Notes under the pieces: model-generated | Database searches by the model: none | What the model was told of the DNA's origin: nothing | Seen by the model: the letters and a program-made list of their open reading frames with translations, nothing else | Program-made: the position numbers and the translations under genes | Shown: piece after piece, positions 23,921 to 31,841 of the stretch | Layout of the letters: the number at the start of each line of letters is the position of its first letter | How positions within the stretch are numbered: position 1 is the first letter of the stretch | From: Candidatus Nitrososphaera evergladensis SR1 | GTDB taxonomy: Archaea; Thermoproteota; Nitrososphaeria; Nitrososphaerales; Nitrososphaeraceae | Direction: 5' to 3' | DNA length: 64,000 nt | Assembly (NCBI RefSeq): GCF_000730285.1 | Contig: NZ_CP007174.1 | Location: 310,001 to 374,000, forward strand

Positions 23921-24721
23921 TTAAAACGTCAAAAACACTTCTTCTACGGGCTCTCTCACGCCCATGGCCCGAATGGACTTTTCAAACTCGCGCTTGCCGT
24001 CAGAGACAAGGATCTGCAATCTGCCGCTGCCGCTCTTTTTTGCCATCCTGTAAAAGCTCAGAAACTTTCTCACGTCTTTTGCGACCATCTGGGCAGGGTC
24101 AACAAACCTGACGGTGGGAAGGAGCGCGTTGAGATAACTTTTCACAAACGGCAGGTGCGTGCTTGACAGGGTCATGACGTCTATCTTTTCGTCCACGCCG
24201 TCGCCAAGCACCCTTGACACCACGTCAAACGTCCTGCGCTCGTTTTCAAGGTGCACGCCGTTTTCCACGAGCTCGACTATGGGAGACGCGTTGAATTTTG
24301 TGACAAGTATGTGCTGCGGGACCTCGCGCCGGATCTGGTTTTCAAGCTCTTTGCTGTTTATTGTCCCGGCAGTCGCCATGATCCCGATGTGTTTTTTCTT
24401 GGTCAGCCGCACGGCCTCCTTGAGGGGCGGCCGCACGCCGATTATCGGCATCCCGCCGACCCTCTTTTTGACTTCCTCAAGCACCTGTACGCTTGGAGTG
24501 TTTGACGCCATGACCACGAGCTTGGGCTTGTAGCGCTTCAGGTAGTTTATCGTATTGACCGTTATCTCCAAGAGCTGTTGGTGCGACTTGTTTCCGTAGG
24601 GAAAGTGCGCCCTGTCGGCAAAGTACAGCAGGTCCTCGGCAGGCACCGCCTTTTTCAGCTCGCGTATTATGGAAAGCGAGCCTATGCCAGAGTCGAAAAC
24701 CGCCACGGGGTTGTTGGTCAA
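23921..24721 (-). CDS. Glutamate racemase-family protein lacking both catalytic cysteines
   Basis: 266 residues, the full size of MurI. The fold markers are all present: FDSGIGSLSII with the conserved Asp-Ser, LLYFADRAHFPYGNKS, and VVMASNTPSV. However, the catalytic Cys of the CNT motif is Ser (ASNTPS) and that of the second GCTHYP motif is also Ser (SSTHLPF). A two-base proton shuttle is therefore unlikely in the usual form. It may be a ligand-binding protein, have another activity or moonlight as a gyrase-binding protein, as some racemases do. Archaea of this group make no murein. The gene at 24749 lies 27 bases upstream on the same strand. Confidence 0.88.
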   Translation of the reverse strand: MTNNPVAVFDSGIGSLSIIRELKKAVPAEDLLYFADRAHFPYGNKSHQQLLEITVNTINYLKRYKPKLVVMASNTPSVQVLEEVKKRVGGMPIIGVRPPLKEAVRLTKKKHIGIMATAGTINSKELENQIRREVPQHILVTKFNASPIVELVENGVHLENERRTFDVVSRVLGDGVDEKIDVMTLSSTHLPFVKSYLNALLPTVRFVDPAQMVAKDVRKFLSFYRMAKKSGSGRLQILVSDGKREFEKSIRAMGVREPVEEVFLTF

Positions 24722-24748
24722 TGGGTGGTTTGTACGTGCCTTGTGGGG

Positions 24749-25123
24749 TTATTGTAGGTTCTCTTTTCTAGACCGCAGTATGCCGGAGACCTTTTTTGCA
24801 AGCACCTCCATCCTGTAGGGCCTCTTTACCCTCACCACGAGCATGGACTTTTCGTCCCTGCCATGGTCAAACAGCAGAACGTCCGAATCGTCGTACCGGC
24901 CTGCGACATAGTGCAGCCTGCCAAGGAACGTTTCATGATTCTTTGCCAGCGACATCATGATAAACCTCTGCATCATCACGCCCTCCATCTCATGAGACCC
25001 GGGCATCCTGATGCCGGGCCGGGCCCTCCATTCCACTATCGCCCCGTCCTGTACAAAAAACACTGCAAGTATGTTCTCATGCAGCCTGGCTATCGCATGG
25101 CATATCTCCTTTTGCTGCTGCAT
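24749..25123 (-). CDS. Hypothetical protein, possible roadblock/profilin-like fold
   Basis: 124 residues. An N-terminal helix (EICHAIARLHENILAVFFVQ) leads into a five-strand pattern, with GRLHYVAGRYDDSDVLLFDHG and SMLVVRVKRPY as the central strands and a C-terminal helix with basic residues. This order fits a roadblock or longin-like fold, but there is no family signature I would trust. It is encoded just upstream of the racemase-like gene, with 27 bases between them, so they are probably co-transcribed. Confidence 0.65.
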   Translation of the reverse strand: MQQQKEICHAIARLHENILAVFFVQDGAIVEWRARPGIRMPGSHEMEGVMMQRFIMMSLAKNHETFLGRLHYVAGRYDDSDVLLFDHGRDEKSMLVVRVKRPYRMEVLAKKVSGILRSRKENLQ

Positions 25124-25278
25124 GATGCAGTGATCTCGGCTTTCCGGGATCTAGATAAGATTTTTCCCAGATCTATATGACATTCTACTAGAGTTAGGTG
25201 TGGGAAACTCTTCTGATAATTTCATTTTTGGTGAACAATATACAGTTATCTACCTTCTAATAAGAACAGCAGGAATCG

Positions 25279-26871
25279 ATGTCTTCTAGACCTATTCTTA
25301 GCAGTTTTGCTCTAAAATTCCTGTCACCGTTAACAACGCTAGTAAAGTCTGCGCCTTTTTCCCGTGTGCTTGGCTCCCGCCGCTTGCTTGCCTTTGCAAT
25401 GTTTGCCCTGATTGCCATGAGTGCGGCCATGCCCAGCGCGTTTGCACAGAGACCGGCGGACAAAAACCTTGACCGGGCCGGCAATGTCGTGCATAAAGTA
25501 GTTGGCAGCGCCCTTGGTTCAGTGGCCGACATTGCCAAGATGCATGATAATGGGCATGATCATTCTAACAACGATGATGATAATAGGACTGACAGGCATG
25601 ATGACGAACGCGATGACGACGGTAGCAGACACAGCGGTGGTAGAAATAGTAGTAACAGCGATGACGACGACAACGGCGGCGGCAATGATGACAGAGGCAG
25701 AAGAGGCAATAATGACGATGATGACGATAATAATAACGATGACAGAGACAGAGACAGCAGCACTAACAATAGTAGTAGCGGGAATGGTAGTAATGATGGC
25801 GGCGGCAGCAGCAGCGGCAACGATGGCGACCGCTGCAATTGCATCGTAATGCGTTTGGACGACGTGCAGGATGAATGGGTCAGAGACGTGCAGCTTGCCC
25901 TCCTGAACCGCCTGATCTCTAACCATGTGCATACGTCTACTGCGATCATAATGAAAGATTTTGGCAATGACTCTGCAATAGTATCAAAAGTCCGGGAAGG
26001 CGGAGATGCAGGCTTGTTTGAATACTCTATCCACGGCTGGGACCATGTCGACTATGCTACCCTTTCCCTTGAAGAGCAGAAAAGCACTCTGGAGAAGGCC
26101 AAGGCCAAACTTGTAGACGTCCTTGGCAAGGATTCTGACATCTTTGTCACGCCCTACAACAACTTTAGCGAAAATACGCTAAGCGCCATGGATCAGCTTG
26201 GGATGACTATCATAAGCTCCGACGAAACCGACCTTTTCCCGGCGGCTCCAAAAGAATCGCCACTCTATCCCAACATTGCGCACATGCCGCAGACGATAAA
26301 TTTTGCAGAGCAGGTTGGAGAGGTGAAGGTCCTCCGTCCCCTTAACGAGATTGTTTCCGCTGTCAGCGCGGACATACGGGACAAGGGGTACGCAGTTCTC
26401 ACACTGCACCCGCAGGACTTTACGCAATACAAGGGTACAGAAGTGCAGAATGAAGTAAACCCCGTGGCGATGCTGCGGTTGGAGCAGTTTATCAAGAGCG
26501 CCAGAGACGCAGGCTTCTCCTTTGCAGGCTTTGAGCAAGCGCTTGAGGATAACCATCCTGACCTTTCGACCATACCTGACAAGTCAAAGCCTTACGAGAG
26601 CGTCCTGACCCCGAGCCCCGGGTCGTCGTTTTCGGTAAACTCGGAGGTTACGGTCACGGGCAGGGCGTTTGATGACACTGCAATAAAATCGGTAGAAGTG
26701 CGGACAACTGATTCGTCGTACCGCGCTGCGTCTACTGACAACAACTTTGAGGACTGGACGGAAACTGTCCAGATGCCGTCAGCACCCGGAACCGTCGACA
26801 TCATTGCCAAAGCGACTGATATCGAGGGGAAACAAACTTGGGTGTACGTCCCAGTCAACGTCACGCAATAA
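25279..26871 (+). CDS. Secreted NodB-like polysaccharide deacetylase with Asp/Asn-rich linker and Ig-like domain
   Basis: 530 residues. The signal peptide (LLAFAMFALIAMSAAMPSAFA) sits near residues 35-55. Residues about 88-190 are a low-complexity Asp/Asn/Gly/Ser linker. The catalytic domain (about 190-420) has motif 1 MRLDDVQD with the Asp pair, motif 2 HGWDH (His-x3-His) and motif 3 TPYNNF, as in carbohydrate esterase family 4. It probably deacetylates surface glycans, using a metal ion. The C-terminal 90 residues are an Ig-like domain (VTGRAFDDTAIKSVEVR, then DIIAKATDIEG) also found in the protein at 30205-31668. Confidence 0.87.
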   Translation: MSSRPILSSFALKFLSPLTTLVKSAPFSRVLGSRRLLAFAMFALIAMSAAMPSAFAQRPADKNLDRAGNVVHKVVGSALGSVADIAKMHDNGHDHSNNDDDNRTDRHDDERDDDGSRHSGGRNSSNSDDDDNGGGNDDRGRRGNNDDDDDNNNDDRDRDSSTNNSSSGNGSNDGGGSSSGNDGDRCNCIVMRLDDVQDEWVRDVQLALLNRLISNHVHTSTAIIMKDFGNDSAIVSKVREGGDAGLFEYSIHGWDHVDYATLSLEEQKSTLEKAKAKLVDVLGKDSDIFVTPYNNFSENTLSAMDQLGMTIISSDETDLFPAAPKESPLYPNIAHMPQTINFAEQVGEVKVLRPLNEIVSAVSADIRDKGYAVLTLHPQDFTQYKGTEVQNEVNPVAMLRLEQFIKSARDAGFSFAGFEQALEDNHPDLSTIPDKSKPYESVLTPSPGSSFSVNSEVTVTGRAFDDTAIKSVEVRTTDSSYRAASTDNNFEDWTETVQMPSAPGTVDIIAKATDIEGKQTWVYVPVNVTQ

Positions 26872-26895
26872 TATAGTAGCCGCAACGAGGGATGA

Positions 26896-26963
26896 TGATA
26901 TGTGTGTGTGTGCCTATGCGCGAATGAATAAGATTTTTTTCACAGGCACATATACACACACTC
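26896..26963. repeat. GT/CA alternating tracts forming an imperfect hairpin
   Basis: A tract reading ATATGTGTGTGTGTGCC (26897-26914) is followed, after about 30 bases with a T run, by AGGCACATATACACACA (26944-26961), its approximate complement. The element directly follows the deacetylase stop, so it may be its terminator. Confidence 0.4.
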
Positions 26964-27154
26964 GAGCGATGCTAAAAACATACACTGCGGCTCGCATAAG
27001 CTTTGGACGCCGCCACGCTTGCGGCAATGCCTTTTGAGTCCCCCTTTATAGTATAGAAACTATATAGCTTTATTCTATTTTTCGCTATTATAGGGGAATA
27101 TACATGATATTCACACTATACTTTGATATATCTAACTATTAGTTCTTGTTGTGG

Positions 27155-27340
27155 ATGATGTCAGCAAAACTGCCGCAGAATATTCATGACAGAGCCCTGC
27201 TAACGGAACATGGCATCGACAGGCAGTTTCTGTCGATGTTGACTGACCAACAGGCACAAGACCTTCTAAAGGGCATCCTCTACCTTAAGGAAAAACACAA
27301 ACACCTGCTTCAATCTTGTACCGACCTGTCATGCAATTAG
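27155..27340 (+). CDS. Small helical hypothetical protein
   Basis: 61 residues from the ATG at 27155 (an in-frame TTG at 27146 is less likely). It is fully helical by composition (NIHDRALLTEHGIDRQFLS, then QQAQDLLKGILYLKEKHKH) with two Cys near the end. No membrane segment. An inverted repeat with CCCC/GGGG ends (27041-27096) and several TATA-like elements lie upstream, so the gene is probably regulated. Function unknown. Confidence 0.5.
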   Translation: MMSAKLPQNIHDRALLTEHGIDRQFLSMLTDQQAQDLLKGILYLKEKHKHLLQSCTDLSCN

Positions 27341-27422
27341 GTGCCGCAATATTCTGGAGCCTAGGCGATTTTTCTCTGAATCTCAAGTGTGTATATTCTC
27401 CATAACGCCAATCGAAGGACCG

Positions 27423-27458
27423 TTTAAATATTAGGCTAACCTAATTAGGCTTGCCTAA
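27423..27458 (+). promoter_or_regulatory. TATA box with two tandem DtxR/IdeR-like boxes
   Basis: A textbook archaeal TATA box, TTTAAATA (27423-27430), preceded by a BRE-like GACCG, is directly followed by TTAGGCTAACCTAA (27431-27444) and TTAGGCTTGCCTAA (27445-27458). Each is a near-palindrome of the TTAGG-TTAG-CCTAA kind bound by metal-dependent repressors of the DtxR/IdeR/MntR family. Binding would cover the start site (expected at about 27450), so repression when iron or manganese is plentiful is the simplest model. Transcription would run to the right. Confidence 0.7.
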
Positions 27459-27565
27459 TTTCCAGGAAGTCTGGCATATTGGCATCTACCAGCAAGTCTC
27501 AAATCACCTCCCGCCCAGTGTGTCACGCTTCAGCTGGGCGGGCCTAACCCTTCTTCTTCTTTGCA
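27452..27565 (+). ncRNA. Candidate metal-regulated small RNA
   Basis: The promoter at 27423-27458 points into a stretch with no ATG frame. It contains a perfect 9-bp inverted repeat, CCCGCCCAG (27510-27518) and CTGGGCGGG (27534-27542), followed by a pyrimidine-rich run (CCCTTCTTCTTCTTT) that could end transcription in an archaeon. A 22-codon frame from a TTG near 27479 that ends at a TAA at about 27545 is a weak coding alternative. The transcript could also be the leader of the secreted protein gene at 27691. The boundaries are estimates. Confidence 0.4.
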
Positions 27566-27690
27566 AAGCTTGCACATCTTCTGCTAGAAGAGACATCAAT
27601 AATGTGCCAAATGTACACACATAATTTCATGTTACGCATTATTATAGGGAATTCTTCTCAGATATTGTTGCAGAACAAGTCCAGTTTCTT

Positions 27691-28413
27691 TTGTATGCAG
27701 GATGGAACCTGTGTCTTGTGTACGCAAGAGCAATCACGACGACATTGGTTGGTGTGATTGCTGCGATTATTATTGTCATCAATAATCTGCCGGCTGCATA
27801 TTCTTGCAGAGCACCCGAGCAGCACATGAACGTTTTAGTGATCTCTGACGACAGCGGGTGTTCCGCAGAGCTGATAAAAAAGGGAATGCTGCTCCCGGAT
27901 GTTGAAGGCAACAAGCAGTATTTTCCAAGGGATTATGACGTGACGTGCATCGACGGGCTGGTCAAAAAAGGGACAAACACTTTTCAATATATAGAGAAGG
28001 TGACAGTGCCTGCACTTCGCAAGGCCGCGCAGGAAAAGGCGGGAAATATTGAAGAGCTCTACATCTTTGTGTACCCGCAATCGCTTGAAAAACAGTTTAC
28101 GGATTACATTTCCATGCGCTTTGGAGCCGAGCGCGCTAGAACAGCGGATGGGTGGGCAAACGTTGCCGAAAATACGGCATTCTCTCCTGTCTGGGCGGCC
28201 ACGATATACCACGAAGGAAGGCACCTTGCAATTCATGGTACTTGGCACGATGACGCTGGCAGGCTGCTTCCAAACAACCAGATAAACTACTATCCCGGCT
28301 TTGGTCCCAGTCAGAATGACAATGGCAATGACGCTGGAGCGGGGCTGCTAAAGTTCCTCAACATCCGGCCGGCAAGCCTGCCGGGCTGCGGCCTTTCTGT
28401 CGTGAACAGCTAA
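27691..28413 (+). CDS. Secreted putative HExxH metallopeptidase
   Basis: 240 residues from a TTG at 27691. An N-terminal signal or anchor helix (LVGVIAAIIIVINNLPAAYS) precedes a domain with paired Cys and the motif YHEGRHLAIHG, which has the HExxH pattern of zinc peptidases. A third ligand could be in HDDAG or further on. The LYIFVYPQ strand before the motif resembles LIFVYD in the secreted protein at 36596-37279. The metal-box promoter lies about 230 bases upstream and might control it. It is not a known family to me. Confidence 0.65.
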   Translation: MYAGWNLCLVYARAITTTLVGVIAAIIIVINNLPAAYSCRAPEQHMNVLVISDDSGCSAELIKKGMLLPDVEGNKQYFPRDYDVTCIDGLVKKGTNTFQYIEKVTVPALRKAAQEKAGNIEELYIFVYPQSLEKQFTDYISMRFGAERARTADGWANVAENTAFSPVWAATIYHEGRHLAIHGTWHDDAGRLLPNNQINYYPGFGPSQNDNGNDAGAGLLKFLNIRPASLPGCGLSVVNS

Positions 28414-28484
28414 TGAAGCCTCTGTTTGTCTGATTAGCCACCGTGCAAAAAATAATATAATAATATTCTTCTCCTTCTTTTGTG

Positions 28485-28955
28485 TCAAAGCTCGTTTTTC
28501 CTTATTCTGTCAACCATAGTCCCGCCCTTGACATCTTGAATTGCCAAAAACTCTACTGCGTCTACGAACGCATACTGCGCAAGCACGTCAAACTTTTGCG
28601 GCTTTGTTATGTCCTGCCAGCCGAACTTGATGTACGTGCGCCCGTCGTGAGTCTCTTTGAACTTGTGCAGGGACGCCAGGCTTGAAAACGACCTGTATAT
28701 GACATAGTTTATTTGCGCCGGGTTCATCGCAAGCGGATATGCGATAAACTCGTACTTGGCAGGATGCTCTACAAACACCGCATGAAACGCCGGAGAATTG
28801 CCGTGCATATCCATGACCCTTGACCAGCCTTTCTCTGCATTGTGCCGAGAGTCAAATATCGGCGCGACAACGTCCTGCCGCTCGTCGCCGAAATAGCCCA
28901 TACCGAGAAATTCGGAGAATCTGACCACCGGGGCGCGAGGCTCTTCTTCTTGCAA
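28485..28955 (-). CDS. Hypothetical soluble protein
   Basis: 156 residues from a TTG at 28955, 24 bases after the stop of the gene upstream on the same strand, so they probably form an operon. It has no membrane segment. The sequence has strands and helices without Cys clusters (VAPIFDSRHNAEKGWSRV, then EFIAYPLAMNPAQINYVI). I do not recognise the family. The composition and length look like a real gene. Confidence 0.65.
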   Translation of the reverse strand: MQEEEPRAPVVRFSEFLGMGYFGDERQDVVAPIFDSRHNAEKGWSRVMDMHGNSPAFHAVFVEHPAKYEFIAYPLAMNPAQINYVIYRSFSSLASLHKFKETHDGRTYIKFGWQDITKPQKFDVLAQYAFVDAVEFLAIQDVKGGTMVDRIRKNEL

Positions 28956-28979
28956 TACACGCGCAAAAACGCACTTTCG

Positions 28980-29597
28980 CTATATATTGCTACTTTGCCG
29001 CTGCAATCGTTCTTTGAACCATACGTACACCGGTATCAGAGGATGCGAGCCAAGCTCCTGCTCGCTCTTTCTGTTGTAGCACACCATTATCATCCTGCCC
29101 AAGAGCATGCTGCGAATGTCGGCTGTCAGCTCGCCTTCCTTCAGCGGCCCGTACAGGCCAAAGAAATAATCCTGCTTGTAAAACGCAACATGCTGCGCAA
29201 AGCAGTCTGAAATGATTGCAGGGTCGCCTGCAAGCCTGCCCGCGCCGCTGCTATTCTTTTTTTCCACCGCAAGCTGGAGCTCCCGGTTTAGGTACTTGCT
29301 CCTGATGTACTCGGAATCAAGCTTGCCGGCGGAGCTGTTGAGGTAGCTGTCGATGTCGATTGACACCTGCCCTGCCGTGCGCTGGGCAAGCGCTGCTGCC
29401 TCGGCAACCTCTTCATGCCTGACCCCTGCCGACCTGCCATAAAGGTACATGATGCACGCAAGCTCGTCTTTTTCAATGAATGGAAAAGCCCGCTTACCTG
29501 CAACAAACGCAGAGATCCGCTCTGAAATATCATCTGGGAGCACCATTGCCATGTGCGAATCGGCCACTATCATGACCCCTGACAGGGATACTAACAC
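28980..29597 (-). CDS. Hypothetical protein
   Basis: 205 residues from a GTG at 29597; an ATG at 29573 is a good alternative. It is a helical, moderately acidic protein (DDISERISAFVAGKRAFPF, then EEVAEAAALAQRTAGQ). It has no Cys cluster. It is the upstream gene of a two-gene operon with that at 28485-28955. A TTTATAG box sits just upstream, between this gene and the divergent gene at 29630. Confidence 0.65.
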   Translation of the reverse strand: MLVSLSGVMIVADSHMAMVLPDDISERISAFVAGKRAFPFIEKDELACIMYLYGRSAGVRHEEVAEAAALAQRTAGQVSIDIDSYLNSSAGKLDSEYIRSKYLNRELQLAVEKKNSSGAGRLAGDPAIISDCFAQHVAFYKQDYFFGLYGPLKEGELTADIRSMLLGRMIMVCYNRKSEQELGSHPLIPVYVWFKERLQRQSSNI

Positions 29598-29629
29598 GTT
29601 TATAGTCCTACCCGCGATCCATGTGTGTT

Positions 29630-29926
29630 ATGTCCCAAATAGATAGCACTAAAAAGGTCTATGTGATTGTGCACGGCCAGCGCAATCTGGTAGAGCCGGT
29701 GAAGGAGAAGCTTGCGGCGGCAGGATTCAAGAACACCGAGATGGCGTCCTTGGACAAGGCCGGCAACGCCGGCGAATATGTCGCCATGCTGTGGCCTCCA
29801 ATGGCTGCAAGCGAGATTATGGTAAGCGTCATAACTGGCCCGGCCGAGCCGGGCAAGAGCCAGGGCATGGGGGCATGGGGCTCTGTAGCCACCAAGGAAG
29901 TTATGCGCCTACCGCTAAAGAAGTAA
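29630..29926 (+). CDS. Small hypothetical protein
   Basis: 98 residues from an ATG at 29630 (29621 also possible). Reads KKVYVIVHGQRNLVEPVKEK, then a loop rich in Ala and Gly, and a C-terminal strand pattern with WPPMAASEIMVSVITG, like a small ferredoxin-fold or ACT-like domain. The TATA-like TTTATAG at 29599-29605 about 25 bases upstream suggests a leaderless transcript. Function unknown. Divergent to the operon at 28485-29597. Confidence 0.6.
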   Translation: MSQIDSTKKVYVIVHGQRNLVEPVKEKLAAAGFKNTEMASLDKAGNAGEYVAMLWPPMAASEIMVSVITGPAEPGKSQGMGAWGSVATKEVMRLPLKK

Positions 29927-29973
29927 GAAAGAAAAAAATGCGCCATCCATTCTTTTTTTGTGCCGTCTGATGG

Positions 29974-30001
29974 GTAATTTTTCGGCAACACCAAAAATTA
30001 C
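29974..30001. terminator. 9-bp hairpin downstream of 29630-29926
   Basis: GTAATTTTT (29974-29982) and AAAAATTAC (29993-30001) are exact complements around a 10-base loop. It follows the gene at 29630-29926 by about 50 bases, after a T-rich run, and may end its transcript. Confidence 0.4.
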
Positions 30002-30204
30002 GGCCCAGTAACTTGCAGGATGTGGCGGCCGTGATAGCTACAAGCAGCGCGCTAGAATTCTTGCTCATCAGTTGCCGATATGACAAAAAGTTCCGGTATC
30101 ACTTGTGCCGTTGACGTGTTTATTGATATATCTTGCATGTATCCGACAATCGAGACATCATCGTGTACGCACGCATATGAGCCACAAACAACAGGAGAGA
30201 AAAT

Positions 30205-31668
30205 TTGCCTGTAAAAAGACATTCCAAAAAAAGCAATGCTAACCACCGAGCTGGTATTGGCCAAGAAGAAGATGAAAAAAGCACGAGAGGTTCCACAGCA
30301 AACGCTGCCGGCCCTTTTGGTGATATTATCATTATCTGCAAGTGGCTTGTTTTTGCAGCCTTGTCCGCAATGCTGGCATTGTCTCTTTTTTTGACGGGCG
30401 GAGCTATTGGAAATGATGATGTCGTCTCTGCGATAGAAGGAAATGGCAAAAAAGCTGCGCCTTCAATAACTATCGATCCGCTGCCTGCAAACAACAACAA
30501 TAGTAGTGGTGAGCCTATAGCGTCCAACTCCACCACTACTGCCATCATCATCAACGGCAAGGCATCGGGTTTTGGCAACAGCACGATAAAGATGGTCGAA
30601 GTCCGGATCGAAAACGCCACCTATGAGCCTGCGACGCCTGCCTCCCCGGGTGACTGGTCAACGTGGACCTACCATTACTATTATTATCCATACCTGCTGC
30701 AGCCTGGAATCCATGAAATAGTTGCGCGTGCGACAGACAGCGACGGGAGCCGCCAATGGTACGTCATGCCCATAACGGTTTCCCAAGCCCAAGATCCGAG
30801 CCAGTCCGTTCAGGCGGCAAGTCCTTTGCCTGTGCCAGCAGCAGCGACAACAGACAGGTTTGGGATCACCAAGCTGTACCCGACTGCAGCCGGCGGGCTG
30901 GAATGGTCTTCAAGCTGGGACAACGACAATCCCCGGCAAATCGGCAACGAAATTGATCCTGACGACAGCTGGTTTGATACCGACCACGGTGAAGGGACAT
31001 ACACCGTCGACGGCAACGGCACCCTGACGGCGGCCGGCAACTTTACACGGATGTACGTGCACGACCCTGCCAACGTCAGGGAATGGTCAGAGAACCTGGA
31101 AATAACCGTGTATGTCAATAGGATAAACGAAACGCAGCTTGTTGACTATTCTGGGCCAGAGATATTTGCCCGTACAAACCACGGCACGAACGCCGATGAA
31201 AACGTGAACCTCTGTGACGACAGGGGTTATGGCGGTGTAGTGCTAGACAGTGGCAAGTGGGCGTTTGTAAAGGAAATAGCCCACCATCTGCCAAATGGCT
31301 ACACCGAAGTAGGGACTGTAAATCCCTGGAGCGAGCTTCCAAAGAACACCTGGGTGGGCATCAAGTTTGTGCTCCGCAACATGGACAACGACACCAAGGT
31401 AAAGCTGGAACTGTACCGCGACATGACTGGAGGATTGAACGGCGGCAGGTGGGAGAAAATGACCGAGTTTATAGACAACGGCACGAACTTCGGGGTCGGC
31501 ATGGAGCCGTGCAAGTCCTTGGTAAATCCTGCACTGCCACTTGTGCACTCGCTCGTAGACGCCAGCAGCGAATCGAAAAAGCCCATGCTTTCTGTCTATA
31601 TAAGAAGCGAGTTTGCTACGGTAGGATTCTCTAACTTTAGCATAAGGGAGATCAACCCTCTCCCCTGA
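30205..31668 (+). CDS. Secreted protein with Ig-like and concanavalin-like beta domains
   Basis: 487 residues. A basic N-terminus precedes a membrane or signal helix (FAALSAMLALSLFLTGGAIG). An Asn/Ser linker follows. The Ig-like domain (ITIDPLPANN..., IKMVEVRIENATYEPATP, IHEIVARATDSDGSRQW) matches the C-terminal domain of the deacetylase at 25279-26871. The last 270 residues form a jelly-roll (LEWSSSWDND, NTWVGIKFVLRNMDNDTK) with many possible N-glycosylation sites, of the alginate-lyase or glucanase-like fold type. A sugar-binding or degrading role on the surface is likely; no catalytic residues are assigned. Confidence 0.8.
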   Translation: MPVKRHSKKSNANHRAGIGQEEDEKSTRGSTANAAGPFGDIIIICKWLVFAALSAMLALSLFLTGGAIGNDDVVSAIEGNGKKAAPSITIDPLPANNNNSSGEPIASNSTTTAIIINGKASGFGNSTIKMVEVRIENATYEPATPASPGDWSTWTYHYYYYPYLLQPGIHEIVARATDSDGSRQWYVMPITVSQAQDPSQSVQAASPLPVPAAATTDRFGITKLYPTAAGGLEWSSSWDNDNPRQIGNEIDPDDSWFDTDHGEGTYTVDGNGTLTAAGNFTRMYVHDPANVREWSENLEITVYVNRINETQLVDYSGPEIFARTNHGTNADENVNLCDDRGYGGVVLDSGKWAFVKEIAHHLPNGYTEVGTVNPWSELPKNTWVGIKFVLRNMDNDTKVKLELYRDMTGGLNGGRWEKMTEFIDNGTNFGVGMEPCKSLVNPALPLVHSLVDASSESKKPMLSVYIRSEFATVGFSNFSIREINPLP

Positions 31669-31841
31669 CCTGAGTGTGTGAATTTGCGTTTTATTGCCGT
31701 ATCAATGTTTGCACAAATGTAGCTTTTTGCTACATTTTTCCTCTATAACATGCGCGCCTCAACAACGCGGCTTGCTAGCTGACCTGCTGGTTTACCGGAT
31801 TATACACCCGAAATTAATAACAAAAAACAGCATGGCAATCC

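Noticed and set aside
25502-25967. Other-frame readings over the deacetylase linker
   Set aside because: Low-complexity shadows of the same repeats, without motifs.
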